Of a DNA stretch of 64,000 bases, positions 57,651-64,000 are shown piece after piece. The stretch comes from a virus: positions 1-64,000 of IMG/VR virus record IMGVR_UViG_3300023049_000543, one strand, 5' to 3'. The first letter of the stretch is position 1; the number at the start of each line of letters is the position of its first letter. The notes beneath the pieces were generated by a model. It saw nothing but the letters and a program-made list of their open reading frames with translations. It ran no database searches and was not told where the DNA came from. The position numbers were made by a program, and so were the translations under genes.

Positions 57651-59462
57651 ATGTTAGAAATAGCTAAATTCTCGTGGTCGAACTTTTTAAGTTTCGGTGA
57701 TTACGTATCAACCGTTGACTTGACCAATTTGAAAGAGTGCTTCATAACCGGGACCATTGAAGACGAAAACGGCAATCTGCTCGATGGACGATCCAACGGA
57801 GCCGGTAAGAGTAATGTCATTTCGGCCCTTCAATGGACGCTTTTTGGTCGCACCACTCACTCAGCCAACCCCGGCAATAAAATCAGAAACTGGGGCAGTA
57901 AAGCGGATACGTGGGGCAAGGTGGTCCTCGAAAACGGCGATAACATCCTCAGAACATGCACAGCAGATGGAACCACGGAAGTCACCTTCTATCACGCTGG
58001 AGAAGAAACGTGTGCAACAGCCGACACACTTGGCACGCTCAAAGCACAACAAGCCAAGCTGAACCAAGCATTCAAGCTCGATTGGGATATCTTCTCCAAA
58101 AGCGTTTTCTTTTCATGCTTCGACAAGCCCTGGTTACAAATGAGTGACCAGAAGCGGAAAGAGGTTTTAGAAAAGCTGCTCAAGTTGGATAGATTGGGAT
58201 ATTACGCCAAGAGTGCTCAAGCGAGAGCCGGTGCTGATACCAGAGATCTTGAGACACAAAAGACTGAAATCAGCAGCAGAATCCGATTCTTAACCGATCT
58301 AAAGACACAGACAGAAGCCCAAAAGAATGCTGCAGACCAATTTGAAGTCAACCGCACTAATCGTATCAACGCCAAAATCCAACAAAAGAACGACACACAG
58401 GTCCAGCTTGACCAATGCCAAGTATACGATATTGAATTAGTACGTGGGTGCTGGGAGCGATATAATGTTCTCAAGGCCCAAATGACCGAGAAGATCAACG
58501 CAATCCAGACTAACAGGACCAAGACGGCGAATAGCTATAATTATTCTATGCGGCGGGTGGCGGATCTTCAACGAGAGATCATGGCGTGGGAGAGCAAGAA
58601 AGGTACTACGTGTGCGTCTTGCGGTCAGCCGGTTGCCGATGGTCATGTTCATGAGCAAACGACGCCGAAGAGCGAAGAAAAGGCTTCCTTGGAGTCAACG
58701 TTGCCTGATCAAGCTGGTCAGATCGAAGCGATGGATGCGATGATCGCCAAGGTTCAAAAGGTAATGGTCGAACAAGCACCAAAGATCGAACTGAGCGTTG
58801 TAGAAGCAAACGAACGGTATCGGGTGAGCCTCCAGCATCAGATTCAAGGCTTTGATGCCGAGATTGTTCGGATTCAAGAAGAGGTCGCTCCGAACGTCCA
58901 GGCGATGGATGAACTCAAGTCATCGTTGGGTCGGATTAAGCAGGAGATCGGCGAATGTCAGAAGAAGGTCGGAATTCTCGAAGAGAGAATCATCCACCTT
59001 GAGTACATCCGCAAGGCTTATAGCGATCGATCGAAAGTCAAGAGGGATATTGTCGGACAGCATATTCCCCTAATCAATGAAAGACTTCGGTATTACTTGG
59101 ATGTAATGGAGCTTGAAGTCAAAGTACAATTGACTGATAGTCTTGGAGTAGAGAGTAATTATTGGGGGTACGATTTTCAGAGTAATGGTGAGAAACGTCG
59201 TACTGATGTGGCGATGATGCTAGCTACTTATGACCTCCATGAGCAATTGTATGGGCGTCAGTGCAATATGCTTGTTCTTGATGAGGTTGATGGTCAAATG
59301 GATCGTCAGGGGATCAACGCACTGATACATATTATTAAGAATGATTTGGTCAATCGTGCCGGATCGGTTTTTATCATTTCGCACAATAATACAATGCAGA
59401 GTGTATTCGGAAGCGAAATTAAAGTACGCAAGCGTGCTAAGTTGTCATACCTAGAGTCATAA
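57651..59462 (+). CDS. SbcC/Rad50-type ATPase (gp46-like)
   Basis: Walker A GRSNGAGKSN at residues 46-55, long coiled-coil regions around 190-300 and 345-440 separated by the zinc hook CASCGQPV (near residue 322), and Walker B MLVLDEVDGQMD near 540 with the His-switch VFIISHN. The signature region is YDFQSNGEKRRTDVAMML. At 603 aa it is the size of T4 gp46. It pairs with the Mre11-like protein at 51216-52319. Confidence 0.93.
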   Translation: MLEIAKFSWSNFLSFGDYVSTVDLTNLKECFITGTIEDENGNLLDGRSNGAGKSNVISALQWTLFGRTTHSANPGNKIRNWGSKADTWGKVVLENGDNILRTCTADGTTEVTFYHAGEETCATADTLGTLKAQQAKLNQAFKLDWDIFSKSVFFSCFDKPWLQMSDQKRKEVLEKLLKLDRLGYYAKSAQARAGADTRDLETQKTEISSRIRFLTDLKTQTEAQKNAADQFEVNRTNRINAKIQQKNDTQVQLDQCQVYDIELVRGCWERYNVLKAQMTEKINAIQTNRTKTANSYNYSMRRVADLQREIMAWESKKGTTCASCGQPVADGHVHEQTTPKSEEKASLESTLPDQAGQIEAMDAMIAKVQKVMVEQAPKIELSVVEANERYRVSLQHQIQGFDAEIVRIQEEVAPNVQAMDELKSSLGRIKQEIGECQKKVGILEERIIHLEYIRKAYSDRSKVKRDIVGQHIPLINERLRYYLDVMELEVKVQLTDSLGVESNYWGYDFQSNGEKRRTDVAMMLATYDLHEQLYGRQCNMLVLDEVDGQMDRQGINALIHIIKNDLVNRAGSVFIISHNNTMQSVFGSEIKVRKRAKLSYLES

Positions 59463-59466
59463 TTTC

Positions 59467-59994
59467 ATGCCAGTTGATCTAGATAATCTCAGAAGAGCCG
59501 CGAACTGCCATAAAGTACAGAAGAACCTGATTCATTATTTTATCGGCAAGGTCGGCAAAGAAAGTATGGGTAGGATTGTTGATCCTAGCCAATTGGCCGA
59601 TATAACTGTGCAGATTCCACAGCTTCACACGAAGTTGGAAATTGTGCCGAACGCTAAGGATTTAAAAATCCAAGATGACCACCTATCATTAGAGTGGAAT
59701 CTATTCGTTCTGGGCACGAAGAGAATGTTCCTGGGGCGTACGGCCCACCAGGATATTATGGCGGCACTCCATACTGTTAAGATGGGTGAACCTGTGAATA
59801 GGGTTCATGGTATCGAGTATGGGGTAAACCCGAAGCAGATTATTGCTTTTATTATTCGGGTGTTGAGTAAGCACGAAGATGGCTACGTTCCTTGGGTGGC
59901 ACCTGAACGTAGTATCGATCAGGTACTCAACTTCGGAATGTTGGGGACAGGATATAGTCACTCAGCCGGTATGGCTGGTGACATTTATCGCTAA
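59467..59994 (+). CDS. Hypothetical protein, 175 aa
   Basis: Unrecognised alpha/beta protein that follows gp46 by 4 bases in the same direction, so it is probably cotranscribed. The sequence contains RTAHQDIMAALHTVKMGEP and GYSHSAGMAGDIYR at the end, without known motifs. The stop overlaps that of the convergent gene. Confidence 0.7.
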   Translation: MPVDLDNLRRAANCHKVQKNLIHYFIGKVGKESMGRIVDPSQLADITVQIPQLHTKLEIVPNAKDLKIQDDHLSLEWNLFVLGTKRMFLGRTAHQDIMAALHTVKMGEPVNRVHGIEYGVNPKQIIAFIIRVLSKHEDGYVPWVAPERSIDQVLNFGMLGTGYSHSAGMAGDIYR

Positions 59995-61163
59995 TAGTCG
60001 CCTTTGACCATCGCTAGTGTCAAAGCTTCGACCTGGACACGGACGGTGGTCAATTCCTTCTTGGACAGCCCGAGCATTGACTCAATGTTCTTGAGTGACA
60101 CTTTGGCGTCTCCGAATTCTTGCAGGTATCGGTCGTACCAGTACCCTTCGCCGCTCTTGATTTGGCGATAGGCTCGGCAGTTTTCGGTTGGGAGTCGTGC
60201 GTCGACCGTTGCGAGGAAGTCATCTGAGATGATCTTAGCAACGTGGTCTTGCTCGGCTTCGTTTGGAACCTCGATTGGGCTTGGCATGTCTGGTCCCCGT
60301 TGGCTGGGGGTGAGCATCGTGACGTGGACTTTTTCGGTCACGCTTTGGGTGATGCTCTTGCAGTCTGGTCCACGTTGGATGGTGATGCCAGATGGGTCGA
60401 GGGAGATGACCACTCCGTTTTCTTGTGCTTCTTGTCGGATTGCGGAGATTTGTCCGATGATCCGGCTTGGGCATGCCTGGACGTCGAAGTAGACGCTTGC
60501 GGCTTGTTCGCTACCTTTGTCGGTGTTGACTTTCTGGTGGCTGATTTTGGAGCTGTTGAGTAGGCTTTCGACGGATCTTACGATCTGTTTGTCGGCGTAA
60601 TCGGTCACGGTATTCGTCCTCGTAGTGGTGGTGATAGGATTTTCCCGTAATTGTTGACGAGTGGCATTAGACAATTGTTGACTAAACCACCGAGACATTT
60701 GTGTCTCGTCTTGGATTACGGAGTCAGGGTCAGGGTGGCGTTCGCCTACAACAATGGCTCGGATCGGAGATTCACCGTCATCGCCTGTGCAACCGCAGTT
60801 CTTGCAGGGATTATCACGGCTTCGAATTTCCGATAGAGAACCAGTCTTGTTCTTGTAAGTCCGTGATCCGCACTGGGTGCATTCGAACTCGTATTTCTTG
60901 TGGTAATAGAGCATCACGACGCCACGCCAGATGATGACGTAATAGTCTTGCTCGGCGGCTTCCTTGTCTCGGTAGTCACCCCCAATGGTGGTACTCATAT
61001 CTCTAATGTACCTCCGCTTGTGTTTTTCCATTTCGGGGTGGTTTACAACCAACGCCACCATTTCATTTGCCCGGTCCTGCTCTTCAGCAGTCAAGTTGGC
61101 CATCGTTTCATTAGCTAGGCTACCTCGCAGGTAAAGCTCTGGCAGTTGAGTAATAATACTCAT
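59991..61163 (-). CDS. Zinc-finger protein with sigma-like elements, 390 aa
   Basis: Residues 65-95 (DKEAAEQDYYVIIWRGVVML) recall sigma region 2, then a four-cysteine zinc finger (CTQCG, CKNCGC), a polar middle, and a C-terminal helix-turn-helix-like end (SLKNIESMLGLSKKELTTVR). The set suggests a transcription or packaging-related DNA-binding protein. It is divergent from the gp55-like gene with 16 bases between, so the two could share control. The sigma comparison is weak and should be treated as a lead. Confidence 0.65.
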   Translation of the reverse strand: MSIITQLPELYLRGSLANETMANLTAEEQDRANEMVALVVNHPEMEKHKRRYIRDMSTTIGGDYRDKEAAEQDYYVIIWRGVVMLYYHKKYEFECTQCGSRTYKNKTGSLSEIRSRDNPCKNCGCTGDDGESPIRAIVVGERHPDPDSVIQDETQMSRWFSQQLSNATRQQLRENPITTTTRTNTVTDYADKQIVRSVESLLNSSKISHQKVNTDKGSEQAASVYFDVQACPSRIIGQISAIRQEAQENGVVISLDPSGITIQRGPDCKSITQSVTEKVHVTMLTPSQRGPDMPSPIEVPNEAEQDHVAKIISDDFLATVDARLPTENCRAYRQIKSGEGYWYDRYLQEFGDAKVSLKNIESMLGLSKKELTTVRVQVEALTLAMVKGDY

Positions 61164-61179
61164 AATAGGAAAATCCTAC

Positions 61180-61839
61180 ATGGCACGTTATTGTGACAGT
61201 AAAGAGTTAGAACGATTTTGGTTCGAATGGGCAATGGCATCCAGCACACCCGATTTCGAACCGTTACGACAGGTAGGAGCGATCTACAGCCGTGTTAAAC
61301 CCGACCAGATTGTAACACAGAAGACTCAAACGTGCAAGAATCCCTGGCTTCCTCTGAAAGAGCATTTTTTGGTCCTCTTTGACCCCGTACATGTTACAAG
61401 CGAGGCGGGTGACGTTAATTTCGACCTCGAAAGAATACAAGTCAGGGTAGCCGACAGGGTAACACATCAGAGATTACTTGACGATGGTTACTACCTGGAG
61501 CCGACCGAGTCTTACGCCTGGGAAAGGCTGTTCCTTGAGGTCAAAAAGATGTGTGAAGGAATATCCAGAAAATTCTCTGTCGAACCTGATTCAAGGATGG
61601 AAATCGAACAGGAAGGTCTGGTTATGGTCATCGATAAAATACGGAACAAGAAAATTCAGTATGAGCCAGGCTTGGCTCCCGTCTTTAATTTTCTGACGAC
61701 AACAATCCATCGCTGTATATACAACCACCTGAGGAAGTCGACACGCTATTCGAAGCAGATGCATGAACTGCGTGAGAGGATGGACAAGGGTCACCTTGAT
61801 GTTTCTATGAGAAGTTACAAGCCTATTTCAGGAGTTTGA
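61180..61839 (+). CDS. RNA polymerase sigma factor, T4 gp55-like
   Basis: The C-terminal 110 residues follow the sigma region 2 layout of gp55 family late sigma factors: AWERLFLEVKKMCEGISRKF, EIEQEGLVMVIDKIR and FNFLTTTIHRCIYNHLRKST. The first 100 residues have no recognised domain. gp55-type proteins direct late transcription from simple -10 promoters. AGGAAA lies 7 bases before the ATG. It is followed at once by the 84-aa gene (coupled). Confidence 0.82.
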   Translation: MARYCDSKELERFWFEWAMASSTPDFEPLRQVGAIYSRVKPDQIVTQKTQTCKNPWLPLKEHFLVLFDPVHVTSEAGDVNFDLERIQVRVADRVTHQRLLDDGYYLEPTESYAWERLFLEVKKMCEGISRKFSVEPDSRMEIEQEGLVMVIDKIRNKKIQYEPGLAPVFNFLTTTIHRCIYNHLRKSTRYSKQMHELRERMDKGHLDVSMRSYKPISGV

Positions 61840-61840
61840 A

Positions 61841-62095
61841 ATGAGCAGAGTTAGCGATTTGTTGGATGATGCAGATGAATTCATCATCATTACCATGAAG
61901 AAAAATAATGATGCCCAATTAGATGTGGGCGTCATTATGGGTTGTGACCCCGGTGGTCCAATGCTTGACGTCCTAGACAATGTTGTTAAGGACGCTAAAG
62001 ATGCAGCGAGCAGTTACAGCAAGCGTGCTGAGACGGACAGCGATCAAACCGAAAGTGACGGTAATTCAAAAACCGGTTACGCAAGCAGCGTCTAA
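61841..62095 (+). CDS. Small acidic protein, 84 aa
   Basis: Asp-rich protein (SDLLDDADEFIIITMKKNND) with a disordered Ser/Asp/Lys tail. AGGAG 6 bases before the ATG is a good ribosome-binding site and the gene starts next to the sigma stop. A helper of the sigma factor (as gp33 is in T4) is conceivable from position and charge alone. It overlaps the following gene by 95 bases. Confidence 0.65.
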   Translation: MSRVSDLLDDADEFIIITMKKNNDAQLDVGVIMGCDPGGPMLDVLDNVVKDAKDAASSYSKRAETDSDQTESDGNSKTGYASSV

Positions 62096-63008
62096 TAAAC
62101 AGATCCTTCAGCGTACTACTCAAGTACGTCACCAACCGATTCCACCACGGACCCAAGTACAACCAATTCCACCAAGCGAAGCGGCCCCGGTGGTCGCTCG
62201 AAGAAACCAATCGGTTAACACGGTCCGAGACCGAATCAACAGGACACGGCGGGAATTAGTCCCCCAAGCTCCTAGACGAAAAGTCCCACCCAAAGTCACC
62301 TATCTCAGTGCTGACCTAACGGTCGATCAGATCGAAAAAGTCAAAGCACTCAAGGGATCAGCCCAAGGCCGATACCTGGTGATTTTGGGTAACGGGCCAT
62401 CTTTAGAGCAAGTCGATACTAACCGCTTAGCACAGTACGACAATATCAAGCTCTGTACGATCAACGTCCCAGACAAACGATGCTGGCCAACACCATACTG
62501 GGCCTTCTATGATCGATCACAATATCATCGTCACAAAGAATTATACAAGGGCTTTGCAGGAACCGTCTTCAATAGCACCGGCATCAAAGAAGGCAACGTA
62601 GGAAGCATCAAGTTCAAACACAACCCCGGACTAGGTTGGAGTAGAGATATTTCTAGGGGAGTATATGTCGGCATGTCGAGTGTCTACGCCACCCTTCAAA
62701 TCGCTGTGTACATGCAATTCAACCGGATATACGTCGTCGGTTGCGATATGAGCGAAAGCATGGACCTAGGCAAGACCCATTTTTACGGGATAAACCCAGA
62801 CGTCAAGCCAGAGGAACGCAAAAAGCGTTTTGTCAAGGAAGCGAATTGGTATGATAGGATGACGGAAGTTTTAAAAGAAGACGAGAAACAAAAAATCGTG
62901 TTTTGTAGTAAGGGTGTAAATAAGTGGCCATTCATGAGTCACTTTACTACTGTGAGGCCAGATCAAGCCACACAATTTATCATCCAGGATACGGGTTATG
63001 CCAGCTAA
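62001..63008 (+). CDS. GNGPSL-motif protein (DUF115 / GT42-like)
   Basis: After a 110-residue basic, Pro/Gln-rich leader comes RYLVILGNGPSLEQVDTNRL, the loop typical of DUF115 and of GT42 sialyltransferase-like proteins, with IYVVGCDMSES further on. Such proteins transfer or bind nucleotide sugars. Start ATG 62001 with AAGGA 8 bases upstream; the leader overlaps the previous gene in another frame. The long leader is unusual for the family. Confidence 0.72.
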   Translation: MQRAVTASVLRRTAIKPKVTVIQKPVTQAASNKQILQRTTQVRHQPIPPRTQVQPIPPSEAAPVVARRNQSVNTVRDRINRTRRELVPQAPRRKVPPKVTYLSADLTVDQIEKVKALKGSAQGRYLVILGNGPSLEQVDTNRLAQYDNIKLCTINVPDKRCWPTPYWAFYDRSQYHRHKELYKGFAGTVFNSTGIKEGNVGSIKFKHNPGLGWSRDISRGVYVGMSSVYATLQIAVYMQFNRIYVVGCDMSESMDLGKTHFYGINPDVKPEERKKRFVKEANWYDRMTEVLKEDEKQKIVFCSKGVNKWPFMSHFTTVRPDQATQFIIQDTGYAS

Positions 63009-63405
63009 GTTCTATGTCGCGACCACTCTTTCTAATGCAGATCAGGCCAAAATAGCAATTAATCGACTGAGTGACTTTGGTCATGAAGTCAGCTACGATT
63101 GGACGACCCATGGTTTCGCACCAGTCGAAGTCAGGAAAGAGATCGCAGCCAAGGAATTGCAAGGCGTTATTGATGCGGATGTTTTATTCGTTATCTGGCC
63201 CGGTGGTGGCGGAACCCATATTGAGATGGGTGTCGCGATATCTCTAAACAAGCCGATCATCTTTGTTGCTCCAGAGAGTCTTGAAAGAGAAGTATCATTT
63301 TACCAACTCGACAATGTATTGAGAATGAGTGAAATGAGCAAGGCCATCGAGGTCGCCCACAAGCATCTATCCCAATACGAAGGACAATTAGCAGATTATG
63401 AGTGA
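62998..63405 (+). CDS. Nucleoside 2-deoxyribosyltransferase-like protein
   Basis: The 135-aa protein has the family pattern FYVATTLSNADQAKIAINRL, ADVLFVIWPGGGGTHIEMGVAI and KPIIFVAPES, where the Glu of THIEMG is the likely nucleophile. It may exchange or hydrolyse deoxynucleosides or act as a nucleotide hydrolase, as phage homologues do. It overlaps the genes before and after by 8-11 bases. Confidence 0.82.
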   Translation: MPAKFYVATTLSNADQAKIAINRLSDFGHEVSYDWTTHGFAPVEVRKEIAAKELQGVIDADVLFVIWPGGGGTHIEMGVAISLNKPIIFVAPESLEREVSFYQLDNVLRMSEMSKAIEVAHKHLSQYEGQLADYE

Positions 63406-64000
63406 CATCAAATGGGGTTCATTGATTATTCAATGCAACGACGCACAATCTATCCGACCAGCTTCTGAGCTTGCTCACAAACAAAGAGTCGGCAATGTAA
63501 TCGTCCCGCCCGAGAGCATCGAGCAAAGCATCATGGGACGCAGCATGATGAAGGCGAAATACCATCTCCTGACAACAATCAAGAACCCAAGCCAACGGGC
63601 TCCAGGCTCTGACAAATTCATCAACATCAACGCAGATGTTTTTGACGTCGAAGGATTCGAAATCGTTCCAATGAAAACGGATAACCCGCAAGTCTTGCTC
63701 AAAGACTTGCGGATGTGCTCTGACTTTCTGAAAAACAACCTCAACCAACAAGTAACTATTGGTTGGAACCTTTCAGGTCACGGTCTCAAGGACAAAGAGA
63801 CCCTGCAGCTTTTAGATTCAATCGCCAAGGGCTACAGACCAGATTATATCCGGTTTGATGAATCCCAAGGGCTGATCTGCACAATCGCGAAAAAGATTTG
63901 TGCGACGAAAATGGCTCTTCCATTCAATGCTGACGTTGAATCTGACTGGAAAATCATCGAAGCTTCGGAAGCCCTCAAGCTTGCGAAACAACCAGCATAA
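63398..64000 (+). CDS. Hypothetical protein, 200 aa
   Basis: Unrecognised alpha/beta protein, complete, ending with the TAA at the window edge. It has SGHGLKDKETLQLLDSIAKG and a closing helix, without known motifs. The start ATGAGTGA overlaps the previous stop, so it belongs to the same operon. Confidence 0.7.
   Translation: MSDIKWGSLIIQCNDAQSIRPASELAHKQRVGNVIVPPESIEQSIMGRSMMKAKYHLLTTIKNPSQRAPGSDKFININADVFDVEGFEIVPMKTDNPQVLLKDLRMCSDFLKNNLNQQVTIGWNLSGHGLKDKETLQLLDSIAKGYRPDYIRFDESQGLICTIAKKICATKMALPFNADVESDWKIIEASEALKLAKQPA

Noticed and set aside
1-64000. tRNA or rRNA genes
   Set aside because: No cloverleaf-like sequence was noticed by eye in the short intergenic gaps; a covariance-model search would be needed to exclude one inside or across genes.

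Overview
The window is a gene-dense piece of a large tailed-phage genome, probably a myovirus with T4-like replication. Evidence: a gp32-type ssDNA-binding protein with a following UvsY-like protein, a RecA/UvsX recombinase, a gp41/DnaB-type helicase, a gp46/gp47 (SbcC/SbcD) pair, a gp49-type endonuclease VII, a 5'-3' exonuclease, a gp55-like sigma factor and a GroES/gp31-like co-chaperonin. Bacterial-type DnaE polymerase and NAD-dependent ligase are added to this set. Genes are short, overlap by 4-40 bases (ATGA and TAATG junctions are common), lie mostly on the minus strand, and leave no gene-free stretch above 300 bases. No tRNA, rRNA or CRISPR array was recognised. A UPF0314/DUF2585 membrane protein hints weakly at an alphaproteobacterial host.

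Layout. 1-2812: small minus-strand genes of unknown, possibly virion, function, ending in a terminator. 2912-17568: a sugar island (GDP-mannose dehydratase, two cytidylyltransferase-like proteins, at least six glycosyltransferase-like proteins, a sulfotransferase), interrupted at 5993-9364 by a NAD ligase gene split in two around an antisense LAGLIDADG gene. 17531-25211: small unknown and zinc-ribbon proteins, then endonuclease VII, exonuclease, SSB, UvsY-like protein, a reduced PolA-like polymerase and the co-chaperonin. 25213-30733: split DnaB helicase and RecA. 30717-35396: unknowns plus a CMP-KDO synthetase. 35396-44940: DnaE in four pieces. 46384-51216: an actin-like ATPase and a collagen-motif fibre-like protein. 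51216-59462: Mre11/SbcD, DinG/XPD-like helicase and Rad50/SbcC. 59467-64000: two divergent transcription-factor-like genes, a GNGPSL-motif protein and a deoxyribosyltransferase-like protein.

The outstanding property is the load of intein and homing-endonuclease elements in replication genes. Three are contiguous LAGLIDADG inteins (RecA loop L2, DnaE PHP domain, DinG-helicase DECH box). Three are split inteins whose halves lie on separate genes with a homing endonuclease gene between them: DnaB at the Walker A GK|S, DnaE at GPRG|S, DnaE at FNK|SH. One ligase gene is split without an intein. One helicase gene has its 3' end supplied again in recoded form upstream of an inserted endonuclease gene, with the old end left behind as a remnant. 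The free-standing nucleases fall into four families (Vsr-like, PD-(D/E)XK, LAGLIDADG, HNH) and look clearly more AT-rich than their neighbours. The split-intein plus endonuclease layout matches the 'fractured genes' known from environmental phage sequences; the four-piece DnaE, the early-split DnaB intein and the recoded-tail helicase are the parts most likely to be new. Two genes (9733-10162 and 11632-12089) carry single-base homopolymer frameshifts that may be real or sequencing errors.
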